Position numbers and translations under genes: made by a program. Below the pieces are notes generated by a model. The model saw nothing but the letters and a program-made list of their open reading frames with translations. It was not told the origin of the DNA and did no database searches. Below, piece after piece: positions 55,595-63,469 of a stretch of 64,000 bases of DNA. Origin of the DNA: Thiotrichaceae bacterium (GTDB lineage Bacteria; Pseudomonadota; Gammaproteobacteria; Eutrophobiales; Eutrophobiaceae); NCBI GenBank assembly GCA_012960105.1, contig DUBV01000053.1, positions 1 through 64,000 on the forward strand, given 5' to 3'. Numbering within the stretch: the first letter of the stretch is position 1; each line of letters begins with the position of its first letter.

Positions 55595-57097
55595 TTAACC
55601 GGCTTTTTTATGAGCCATTTCTTTATAGATATCGGCCCAGGCCAGTCCATAAGCATCTTCACCAATCTCACCCGGTGCCAGACTCATGTACTTCAGAGCA
55701 CCGCTGAGATCCATGGGTTCCATCATCCCCGCTAGAAAGCGATCGACAAAACTCAGGTGATCCGCATAACGTTCTGGTTCCTGTTCAAAACACCAGCGAT
55801 CAGGTTCTGATCCAAAGTGATACAAACGATCTTTATATTTGAGGGGATAATCTTTCACATTCCAGCCATCAGCCGGCGTACCAACAATCGGAATATTTGA
55901 CATATTGCACACCAATGGCAAGGTCTCTGGCAAAGTTTGTTCAACCCTGTCATTGACCAGGTTATCGATAATGACATCCCAGCACTTGCCAAACGTATCA
56001 TTCCAGCCGGGATATTTTTCTTCCAGCCATTCACGTTCATCAGGATTAACGCCTGCACGGGGATTCCACCAAACTGTCGGTCTCCAGTACCAAACGCCCA
56101 GGTGCATACCATGATGAGTTTCATCGAGATCGCGTAAGAACTGATCCCAGTACCAGGGTTTGTCCAATCCCATATCCAGAATACTGCGTTCGAACTGTCC
56201 GACAATCCATTCTTGCATAAACTCTTTGAACGATTGGCTGCGGTGTTCCATTGGCGTGTAATAGTCCATCATCGGACCAGTCAATACTGAAAATAATTTC
56301 CATGAACGCCAAAAAGCAATATCAATAAGTCTCTGGGCATCTGCTTTCATGCCTTTTTCCACCAACAGTTTGACCATCGGCCCACCCTGTTGTGCATGAC
56401 GAGATTCGTCCGTCTGGATACTTGAGATTAAACTTGAGAAGGTATGGTCTCCGGCCTCTGCAGCATCTGCTGCAAGACCCAGAAATTGCATATTGGTAAA
56501 GCCTGTTTCAAAGGCAAAGGTCAACATAATACCCATGCTGATAGCATCACGACTATGGATGATATCTTCAAAGAAATGCCTGCCAGCCAAAGCTGCCCAT
56601 TCATTGGTATGCAATGCCTTATGTGCCCAATCCCATTTCCTGTCCAGCTTGCAATTGGCATGGGGGAAAAATAATTGTAATTGCGCATGGCGAGTTTCAT
56701 CCATCATGCCAAACGTGGCCATGTTACGATTACCCGGCGCCTTGGAAAAACGCGCCATTCTGGCTTCGCCGACAATCGCACCATATTCCGCCAATGCCAA
56801 TGCACCATAATGTGCCTGCAAAATACTTATCCAACCTGGATCGGCTCGTTCAAGAAATTTATCACGGGCAAGCGCCGCTTTTACCGAGTAGGCACCTGCA
56901 TCTTTTTCACGTTGGATTTCTACATATTCAGGATAAGTAACTTTGTAAGGCTCATCATAAGTTTCCCAATCCTCGATTGGAATCCCGCGATGTCCGGACA
57001 TTTCCTCAGGGAATAATTCATCTTCAGTAACATACTTAGGTGTCCAATTGGTTGCCCTTAATAAGTCATACCATTCTGTTCTTTCGATCATGGCCAT
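55595..57097 (-). CDS. tmoA: toluene-4-monooxygenase hydroxylase alpha subunit
   Basis: 500 residues, collinear with Pseudomonas TmoA. Diiron ligands fall at the same numbers: Glu104, Glu134, His137, Glu197, Glu231, His234; the gating Thr201 is present. Two first-shell residues differ: Leu100 for Ile and Ala103 for Gly, positions known to set regiospecificity. Ala107 is kept. It hydroxylates toluene to cresols and may epoxidise alkenes. It lies 71 bases after the tautomerase gene, which leaves room for a weak promoter though none is recognised. Confidence 0.95.
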   Translation of the reverse strand: MAMIERTEWYDLLRATNWTPKYVTEDELFPEEMSGHRGIPIEDWETYDEPYKVTYPEYVEIQREKDAGAYSVKAALARDKFLERADPGWISILQAHYGALALAEYGAIVGEARMARFSKAPGNRNMATFGMMDETRHAQLQLFFPHANCKLDRKWDWAHKALHTNEWAALAGRHFFEDIIHSRDAISMGIMLTFAFETGFTNMQFLGLAADAAEAGDHTFSSLISSIQTDESRHAQQGGPMVKLLVEKGMKADAQRLIDIAFWRSWKLFSVLTGPMMDYYTPMEHRSQSFKEFMQEWIVGQFERSILDMGLDKPWYWDQFLRDLDETHHGMHLGVWYWRPTVWWNPRAGVNPDEREWLEEKYPGWNDTFGKCWDVIIDNLVNDRVEQTLPETLPLVCNMSNIPIVGTPADGWNVKDYPLKYKDRLYHFGSEPDRWCFEQEPERYADHLSFVDRFLAGMMEPMDLSGALKYMSLAPGEIGEDAYGLAWADIYKEMAHKKAG

Positions 57098-57168
57098 GTT
57101 GTTATCCTCTCGTTACCTTTTTTTTAAACTTCTAATTCTGTATTTAATATTTTGAATGTTTTTTCTGT

Positions 57169-57360
57169 CTATTTACCAAGTTCCTTGGCAGATTTTCCAG
57201 CAATACCAAAATGTGATTTTGGTACTTCATTCAATATGACGCGAATACTTTCCCTTGGTGCACCCAGACTTTTTTCAATGGCGTCTGTGACGCTGGCGAT
57301 TAAATTCGCCTTTTTCTCATCATCCCTTCCTTCCATGATAGTGATTTGTGCAATTGGCAT
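57169..57360 (-). CDS. dmpI: 4-oxalocrotonate tautomerase
   Basis: 63 residues (62 after Met removal). MPIAQITIMEGR exposes the catalytic Pro1; Arg39-type residues and the KSHFGIAGKSA C-terminus agree with DmpI/XylH. It converts 2-hydroxymuconate to 2-oxohex-3-enedioate. In pseudomonads dmpI closes the lower operon; here it sits between dmpP and tmoA. Confidence 0.92.
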   Translation of the reverse strand: MPIAQITIMEGRDDEKKANLIASVTDAIEKSLGAPRESIRVILNEVPKSHFGIAGKSAKELGK

Positions 57361-57392
57361 TTCGTGTTCCTTTAATTTTATTAAATTATTGT

Positions 57393-58457
57393 TTATATAT
57401 TTTTAAACAAAGGGCTTTTTGGTTTTTCATCTTTCGATGCATTGGTATAAAAATGTTCCATGAACATATGTTTCTCAAAACAACGTCCTTGCATCAAAGT
57501 TGAGATACAGGCATCAATCATTGGTGGTGGTCCACACATATAGGCTTTATTGCCTTCGAAGTTTCCATCATAAATAGAATTGGCAACTTCATGCACCATG
57601 CCACGCTCACCTTGCCAGTTGCTGTCTGCTGGTTCTTCTGATAAGGCCGGTATATATCTAAAGTTTGTATGTTGCTCTGCTAATGCTTCGAATATTTCCC
57701 GGTAATACAGCTCCTGTTGATTTCTTGCACCATAAATTAAGGTAATCTTTCTTTCTTCACCCTTTTCAAATTGATCAAGCACCATTGATTTTGGGCTGGA
57801 TAAACCTGAACCTCCTGCCAAAAATAACATAGGCTCAGGCGCAGAGTTACGCACAAAAAAACGTCCGTAGGGCCCTGAAAAATTTAATTCGTCACCCACT
57901 TTTAATTGTTCATGAATATACGTTGTACCTTCACCACCCTGTACCAGAGAAATATTTAGTTCGACAATTGAATTGTCAGAAGGAGAATTGGCAATAGAAA
58001 ATGCACGAGCTGGGCCTGCAACACCGGGGATCTCCAGATTAATATAATGGCCGGCCTGAAATTCAATAGTGTCATTTTCTATCTCGAGAAAAATGCCTTT
58101 GATTCGAGGATTGAGATCGGTAATCTCGATCACCTTTGCACTAAAGTCTCTTACCTGGTGTGATTCCGCATCGGGGTCTTCCTCAACATCGGCTTCAATC
58201 ACCAGATCTGATGTTGGTATTGCACAACATGCCAGACATTTACCTTCACCTTTTTCCATGTCCATCAAGGCGAAAGGTGAAGCCTCACCATGTTCAACAT
58301 CACCTTCCAGCACATCGACCTTGCATGTGGCACAAAGGCCATGGCCACAGGCATATGGCAGATAGATGCCAGCACGCAAAGACGCGTCAAGAATTGTCTG
58401 ACCTTCTTCTACTTCAATAACCTCGCCAAGTGGTTCTATTTCAACCTGATAAGTCAT
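57393..58457 (-). CDS. dmpP: phenol hydroxylase reductase component
   Basis: 354 residues (DmpP 353). [2Fe-2S] domain PYACGHGLCATCKVDVLEGDVEHGEASPFAL...CLACC (in part), FAD motif RAFSIANSPS, NAD motif FLAGGSGLSSPKSMVL and CGPPPMIDACI, ending HFYTNASKDEKP. It delivers NADH electrons directly to the DmpN diiron centre. It lies three bases after dmpO. Confidence 0.94.
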   Translation of the reverse strand: MTYQVEIEPLGEVIEVEEGQTILDASLRAGIYLPYACGHGLCATCKVDVLEGDVEHGEASPFALMDMEKGEGKCLACCAIPTSDLVIEADVEEDPDAESHQVRDFSAKVIEITDLNPRIKGIFLEIENDTIEFQAGHYINLEIPGVAGPARAFSIANSPSDNSIVELNISLVQGGEGTTYIHEQLKVGDELNFSGPYGRFFVRNSAPEPMLFLAGGSGLSSPKSMVLDQFEKGEERKITLIYGARNQQELYYREIFEALAEQHTNFRYIPALSEEPADSNWQGERGMVHEVANSIYDGNFEGNKAYMCGPPPMIDACISTLMQGRCFEKHMFMEHFYTNASKDEKPKSPLFKNI

Positions 58458-58460
58458 TAT

Positions 58461-58820
58461 CTAGTTACCAGAACCGCCCACACCGGTTAACTCTGGCGTG
58501 ATAAAACGCAGTAAGGATTTATGACCAATGCCGTTATCTTTTAAGCTGACACCTGTATTCGGTATAAAATCTTCATCATCCAGTATCCATTTGACTTTAT
58601 CCCATTTCAGCTTTTCGTACTCAGGATGAGAAGCGAAAATACTCGGGATCACTTCTTCCAGTAATGCACCAAAAGGCATCTCTGGTGGCAGTGGAAAGGC
58701 TGCCGCTGCGGTGAACATATTATGATTGTCCCAATGGATATACACCACCTGATTACCGTGGAAATTTTCCACGGCATCTTTATTGATATGGACATAATCG
58801 CCTAAGGAATTAATTGCCAT
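58461..58820 (-). CDS. dmpO: phenol hydroxylase gamma subunit
   Basis: 119 residues, exactly DmpO length. GNQVVYIHWDNHNMFTAAAAFPLPP, in part, and WKVKWILDDEDF-type KVKWILDDEDFIPN are typical. Structural subunit of the hydroxylase. Eleven bases separate it from dmpN. Confidence 0.93.
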   Translation of the reverse strand: MAINSLGDYVHINKDAVENFHGNQVVYIHWDNHNMFTAAAAFPLPPEMPFGALLEEVIPSIFASHPEYEKLKWDKVKWILDDEDFIPNTGVSLKDNGIGHKSLLRFITPELTGVGGSGN

Positions 58821-58831
58821 TTTCTATTCTC

Positions 58832-60361
58832 CTAGCCTGTCGCTGTTTCATCTTGTTTATCTTCACCCTTCCATTCCTGCCAACGCTTGTGATCTGGCGA
58901 TCCAACATATTCCATATTATCTTCACCCTCATTCAGGTGATAATATTTCAGAACATCCGACAGATCCGCGCCGCCACAATTGCCCTGGAATATCTGATGT
59001 ACAGGTAACCAGGCTTGAATAAATTTTTCCGGTTCATTTTCAAATATGTCCTTGCAACCATCCGAACAGGTATGATATCTGTCACCTTTGTACATGGACA
59101 CTCGGCGACTGATCTTCATGGGATCAGACATAACTTCGGTAAAGAACATCGGGATCTGACAGGTTTGACAGAGCTGGGGCAATCCTTTGAAGTAATGCCG
59201 TTCACCAGCCTTTTCCATCTCACGCCATTGTTCAAACCGCGGGCGATAATGTTTGTCGAAGGTATTTGGATATTTTTCCGACAGCCAGTCCATCTTGCGA
59301 TCATCTGGCATCCATGTATGAAATGAAGCTGCATGGGTAAAGTTATAAAAATCGCTCCAGGTTTGATGACTTAAATGCTCGGCTTCGGCTGTCGCCACAT
59401 CACTATATTTGGGCATGCGTAAACCATAACGGGACAAATCATTAAATAAAGCCCCCATATTTTCGACATAATAGATCTGCCAGGCCTCGTTCCAGGACAT
59501 GGGAGAATTCGGTAACATGTAATCCTGCATCATGGCAATTAAAGCCAGTACACGGTAGGCACGCCAGAAATGTTTATCAATATAACCCTGTATGATCGGC
59601 AAATTATCTTCATGCTGTTCAACCATGAACTTTATAATCTCAAGACCCAGGGTCATATGACGGGCTTCATCTGACTGTGCGGAAAAGCCAAAGGTCACTG
59701 TAGCCATGTCACCGTTATACGCCGCACCGGACATAAAAGGCACGAATAACAGGTTCGTCAGTACATATTCAAACGAAAATGATATTGAAGTAATAAATTC
59801 AAACGGACCCGCTGTCATGGCATCTTCAAAATAAGACTTGGGCACGGACAGATACCAGACTCGATCAAACATATGGAAGGGATCATGCATGCCATTAAAA
59901 TGCTTATTATAATGGCTCAAGGTATGCAGCTGTGTCTGACAATGACGCAGTTCATCGATGGACTGCATCTGACAGGCCACTCGAGTACCTTCGCCACGGA
60001 AGTGTCGACCTAGATGTGCGTAATGTCGATGTGCACCATATTCCAGAGGAGTGACACCCTGGATAAACAATTTCAAAGCATTAACATAGCGACCATCAGA
60101 AACATTCAAATGCCCGTTATTCTGTGCAAAGCTGTCAATAATGGCATAGAGTTTTTTCTCTTTTTCAGCCTGGTATTTCCAATAGGAATCCACCGTCAAA
60201 CGAAATGGATCTTCCCAGCCTGACCAGTCTTTTATTTTTATGCCTTCAAACTTATCGTAAGGAAAAACTTTATCCATCGGCTGATAGGTCGTGTCCCAAC
60301 CCATACCACGAGTGAGCACTTCATACCGTTTACGCATATTCAATTTTTTCTTTACTGCCAT
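58832..60361 (-). CDS. dmpN: phenol hydroxylase alpha subunit
   Basis: 509 residues (DmpN 517). Diiron ligands are Glu107 (LEYGAHRHYA), Glu137/His140 (IDELRH), Glu198 (SFEYVLTN) and Glu232/His235 (DEARH). The C-terminal CQTCQIP...CSDGCKDIF zinc-binding region (TRASH-like) is also present, as in other phenol hydroxylases. It hydroxylates phenol and cresols to (methyl)catechols, the substrates for meta-cleavage. Confidence 0.95.
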   Translation of the reverse strand: MAVKKKLNMRKRYEVLTRGMGWDTTYQPMDKVFPYDKFEGIKIKDWSGWEDPFRLTVDSYWKYQAEKEKKLYAIIDSFAQNNGHLNVSDGRYVNALKLFIQGVTPLEYGAHRHYAHLGRHFRGEGTRVACQMQSIDELRHCQTQLHTLSHYNKHFNGMHDPFHMFDRVWYLSVPKSYFEDAMTAGPFEFITSISFSFEYVLTNLLFVPFMSGAAYNGDMATVTFGFSAQSDEARHMTLGLEIIKFMVEQHEDNLPIIQGYIDKHFWRAYRVLALIAMMQDYMLPNSPMSWNEAWQIYYVENMGALFNDLSRYGLRMPKYSDVATAEAEHLSHQTWSDFYNFTHAASFHTWMPDDRKMDWLSEKYPNTFDKHYRPRFEQWREMEKAGERHYFKGLPQLCQTCQIPMFFTEVMSDPMKISRRVSMYKGDRYHTCSDGCKDIFENEPEKFIQAWLPVHQIFQGNCGGADLSDVLKYYHLNEGEDNMEYVGSPDHKRWQEWKGEDKQDETATG

Positions 60362-60384
60362 ATTTATTCTCCGATATTGTCTGA

Positions 60385-60657
60385 TCAGCTGGACCAGCTT
60401 AATGCAAAATAGTCATCATCTTCATCGATGTTGCCACTTAATGAGACCAGGTTGAGTTGTAATTCCATCGGATCCCAATCCTGCCCCCTGAATTCAGTCA
60501 CGCTGTCACGATTTACCACCAATCTTCCAGGGCATTCTATACGCACCATACCCGGTTGATAGTCTATCGTTGCGTCCTGATTATCCTGCTCAATCGCTTC
60601 GATGATTGGTCGGGCATCTTCGTTGTCTTGCAAAATTAAAAAAACATTATCAGCCAT
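60385..60657 (-). CDS. dmpM: phenol hydroxylase effector protein
   Basis: 90 residues, DmpM length. VFLILQDNEDARPIIEAIEQDN, in part, and PGMVRIECPGRLVVNRDSV belong to the MmoB/DmpM family. It binds the hydroxylase and is needed for turnover; no cofactor. Located between dmpL (11 bases) and dmpN (23 bases). Confidence 0.94.
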   Translation of the reverse strand: MADNVFLILQDNEDARPIIEAIEQDNQDATIDYQPGMVRIECPGRLVVNRDSVTEFRGQDWDPMELQLNLVSLSGNIDEDDDYFALSWSS

Positions 60658-60668
60658 GCCATTCTCCT

Positions 60669-61667
60669 TTATAGATCGAGTCCCTGTTTGGACAGGCGCT
60701 CCAGCAATTGTTGTTTAACTTCATTCACCGCGACATCGCCATCACCTGCAAAAGCAGCTTTGCCTATTGGCATCAAGGCCTCTGTTAATCGATCCGACCA
60801 TTTTATGGTCCATTCAGATAGTAACTTGATATTGGCATCCGATTCACTGGCGGTTACTTTGATTAATGCATTAGTCCAGCGAATGGTTTCCGCGTACCAG
60901 TCGGTCATAAATTCAGTCAGCATGGCAAAGGTTGCTCCGCCTTCATGACTTAATTCATCGATAAAACGTTCGAACATAAGTGGATAGATCAGACCATCCA
61001 TAACAATATTTTGTGCCACCATGATTTCAAACCAGTCATCCAGAACAAAGGTGTCCTCAACGGCGTGACGTAATCCTTGCCAGAGTTCATTGTTTAACCA
61101 GGCTTCTTTGGCTGATTCAAGTGAAGTTGTTTCATTGCCGTCAACCATCAATCCAATGCGGCTGATGTATTGTGCCAGCCCCAGTCGATCAATGGTGTTG
61201 AACATTGTCACCTGAGTGATAGCTGTACCGTAGCCAAAATCTGTGATCGCGCAATTATTCATGTTTGCACCCCACTCAACATGACGCAGCGGCACCAGGT
61301 AATCCCGTACTTTCTGTCTAACCTCGTGAGAAATCGATTCCAGCAAATCACGCTTTTCAACAAAGGCATAATTACTTTCAGCCACTTCCTGTTGTTTTGC
61401 TCGCGCAATGGTGTAAGTGCCGTAATAAAACTGACGTGGATCCTTGAAGTCATACCAATTCTTCATAACGATGGCAGTACGACTTTCGTCATAGACTTCG
61501 TGTTCAGGATCCCACAATGGGCGATAATGAAAATTAGTCGTCGGTTGCAGGCCTATGGTTGCTTCCTGATAACGAGATGCAGGTTTACCTTCGCCAATAT
61601 GTCTAGCGACCTGGTCGTAGGTTTGTCGTATAGGTTCTATAACCTTTGAAGAAATTTCCAGACTCAT
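60669..61667 (-). CDS. dmpL: phenol hydroxylase beta subunit
   Basis: 332 residues (DmpL 331). RPLWDPEHEVYDESRTAIVMKNWYDFKDPRQFYYGTYT (in part) is strongly conserved. Ferritin-like fold without complete iron ligands; it forms the alpha2beta2gamma2 core. Second gene of the phenol hydroxylase operon, 57 bases after dmpK. Confidence 0.94.
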   Translation of the reverse strand: MSLEISSKVIEPIRQTYDQVARHIGEGKPASRYQEATIGLQPTTNFHYRPLWDPEHEVYDESRTAIVMKNWYDFKDPRQFYYGTYTIARAKQQEVAESNYAFVEKRDLLESISHEVRQKVRDYLVPLRHVEWGANMNNCAITDFGYGTAITQVTMFNTIDRLGLAQYISRIGLMVDGNETTSLESAKEAWLNNELWQGLRHAVEDTFVLDDWFEIMVAQNIVMDGLIYPLMFERFIDELSHEGGATFAMLTEFMTDWYAETIRWTNALIKVTASESDANIKLLSEWTIKWSDRLTEALMPIGKAAFAGDGDVAVNEVKQQLLERLSKQGLDL

Positions 61668-61724
61668 AGTTTATTTCCCGTATTTTAATCCTGTTATTAA
61701 AGCTTTCTATTACTCATCGATTTG

Positions 61725-62006
61725 TTATTCATCTATTCCAGGCAAGCCATTACGCCACTTGAGTTGGTCATAATCGACTTGTGCACACTGTTTAGTGGTT
61801 AATTCTTTGGTTTCATTGCGCTTACAAAATTTTCTGTAGTGTTCAAACGGCATCATCAGTTCAACAAATAATGTCGGATCACCAATAGAGAAATCAAATT
61901 CTACAAACTTTTTGTCTCGTACGCCGGTAACCCTGACATAGCGTTGAGCATGACTACCCAATGATTCTCCCGACAATGAAGCATTTTTTTTTACTGCATG
62001 CGCCAT
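61725..62006 (-). CDS. dmpK: phenol hydroxylase assembly protein
   Basis: 93 residues (DmpK 92). RYVRVTGVRDKKFVEFDFSIGDPTLFVELMMPFE, in part, and FCKRNETKELT match DmpK, which helps load iron into the hydroxylase. First gene of the operon, 26 bases or so downstream of the predicted sigma-54 start. The ATG at 62006 has no strong ribosome binding site. Confidence 0.92.
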   Translation of the reverse strand: MAHAVKKNASLSGESLGSHAQRYVRVTGVRDKKFVEFDFSIGDPTLFVELMMPFEHYRKFCKRNETKELTTKQCAQVDYDQLKWRNGLPGIDE

Positions 62007-62043
62007 AGAATTAAGTATTCCAAATTTAAGTCAGAGTATATAA

Positions 62044-62057
62044 GCAGGTACTATACC
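62044..62057 (-). promoter_or_regulatory. sigma-54 promoter of the phenol hydroxylase operon
   Basis: The minus strand reads TTGGTATAGTACCTGCTT with GG (62057-62056) and GC (62045-62044) ten bases apart, agreeing with YTGGYAYR-N4-YTGCW. Start of transcription would be near 62032. The activator site at 62124-62139 lies about 100 bases upstream. DmpK-P operons of pseudomonads also use sigma-54. Confidence 0.65.
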
Positions 62058-62123
62058 AACTACAATTATAATAATAGAATCAATAACATAAGCTAATTTT
62101 AAGTTTAAATTATGACGCTAATT

Positions 62124-62139
62124 TTTATCATATCATCAA
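62124..62139. promoter_or_regulatory. XylR/DmpR-type activator site shared by two divergent promoters
   Basis: On the minus strand it reads TTGATGATATGATAAA, one base different from the site at 16290-16305 in front of the lower operon. It sits ~100 bases upstream of the phenol hydroxylase start and ~200 bases upstream of the alcohol dehydrogenase start, within reach of both by DNA looping. Confidence 0.6.
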
Positions 62140-62232
62140 TCTATGGATCAGGAAAAATTGAAATTAATAGTATCATTTTGGCAATTTCCCCTGACCTAAT
62201 TAGATTAAGAAATTAATTATGTACGCTAATAC

Positions 62233-62258
62233 CCTTTGATTTTGTATGATTACAAAGG
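62233..62258. promoter_or_regulatory. inverted repeat upstream of the alcohol dehydrogenase promoter
   Basis: CCTTTG (62233-62238) and CAAAGG (62253-62258) flank fourteen AT-rich bases and include a TTGAT half-site. It lies about 75-100 bases upstream of the predicted rightward start, and could be a second activator site. The rest of the 376-base gap 62007-62382 shows only AT-rich sequence suited to IHF bending. Confidence 0.4.
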
Positions 62259-62305
62259 AAAACTTAACAAGCTATGAGCCAGGTCAAGGAAATTGAATTA
62301 AATTT

Positions 62306-62319
62306 GGCATCAAGCTTGC
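62306..62319 (+). promoter_or_regulatory. sigma-54 promoter of the alcohol dehydrogenase gene
   Basis: TTTGGCATCAAGCTTGCT: GG at 62306-62307 and GC at 62318-62319 with ten bases between, a near-ideal -24/-12 element. Predicted start near 62331, about 50 bases before the ATG. Confidence 0.72.
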
Positions 62320-62382
62320 TGATGATGTTTACAGTTAACAATATAATTATCAAATAATGACTTTTTATTAAGGAGATACTCC

Positions 62383-63444
62383 ATGAAAGCAGCTGTTTAT
62401 TTTAATCCTGAAGATATTCGTTGTATCGATATCGATAGTCCTGCTATCAGCCAGCCACATGAAGCACTGGTCAAGGTCATTGGTACTTCAATATGTGGAT
62501 CTGATTTGCATCTTTATAGCGGCGCTATGGATCCGATCATGGAAAAAGGACAATCACAAACCGGCCATGAGCTGATTGGTGAAGTTGTCGAAACTGGAAA
62601 TAGTGTTGGTAATTTTAAAACTGGCGACAGAATATCGATGGCTTATTCTTGTTCCTGTGGTGAATGTTATATGTGTGAAGTAGGACAAACAGCTCATTGT
62701 GAAACTACTCAAAAAGCCGTGTATGGCTTTGGTGTCCCTTTTGGCAATATGAATGGTACTCATGCTGAATTTTTGACCTTGCCTTATGCCGATGCGCACG
62801 CCATAAAAGTTCCTGACTCTATTTCTGATCAGGCTGCTTTAACGCTATCGTGTAATCTACCCTCTGCACTCATTGCTAATAAACTGGCTGACATTCAACC
62901 AGGTGAAAATGTTGCACTGATTGGTTGTGGACCTACCGGTTTAATGAGCCTGGAAATCGCATTACAAAAAGCTGAAGGTAACGTAGTCGCCATTGATAAA
63001 CTCGCCTATCGTTTAAAAGTCGCCGAAGAAAAAGGTGCTAACGTCATCAATAGTAGTGAGGAAGGTTGGCAGGAATTGGCTATGCAACATTGTCAGGGAC
63101 GTGGTTTTGATAAGGTCATTGAGGTTGTCGGCTATCCGGAAACCTTACAAATGGCACTGGACTTGATTCGTCCAGGCGGAACCATTGCTGCAATCGGTGT
63201 GTTTTGTGATCAGGAATTTAATCTCGTGCTGGCCGATGTGTTTCTAAGAGACATCAGCCTACATATGAATGGTTTTGCTAATGTGCAACCTTATATGTGG
63301 GAAAGTTTAAGGCTGATGGAACGCGGTGTGATTGATCCTGCCTCTTTATTCACTCATGAATTCAAACTGGATGATATTGATAAGGCTTTTAAGACTTTTT
63401 ATGAAAAATCGGATGATGTCTTAAAGGTGATGCTTAGACCATAA
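62383..63444 (+). CDS. zinc-dependent alcohol dehydrogenase
   Basis: 353 residues. Catalytic zinc: GTSICGSDLHLY and GHELIGEV; structural zinc: CSCGECYMCEVGQTAHC; NAD fold: VALIGCGPTGLMSLEIAL. Medium-chain family; the substrate could be an aryl alcohol from XylM action or a formaldehyde-type or diol substrate. The start has a strong AAGGAGA site. It diverges from dmpKLMNOP and runs toward the activator gene, with which it converges. Confidence 0.88.
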   Translation: MKAAVYFNPEDIRCIDIDSPAISQPHEALVKVIGTSICGSDLHLYSGAMDPIMEKGQSQTGHELIGEVVETGNSVGNFKTGDRISMAYSCSCGECYMCEVGQTAHCETTQKAVYGFGVPFGNMNGTHAEFLTLPYADAHAIKVPDSISDQAALTLSCNLPSALIANKLADIQPGENVALIGCGPTGLMSLEIALQKAEGNVVAIDKLAYRLKVAEEKGANVINSSEEGWQELAMQHCQGRGFDKVIEVVGYPETLQMALDLIRPGGTIAAIGVFCDQEFNLVLADVFLRDISLHMNGFANVQPYMWESLRLMERGVIDPASLFTHEFKLDDIDKAFKTFYEKSDDVLKVMLRP

Positions 63445-63469
63445 GATCGGAGCATTCAGCCGGGATTAA

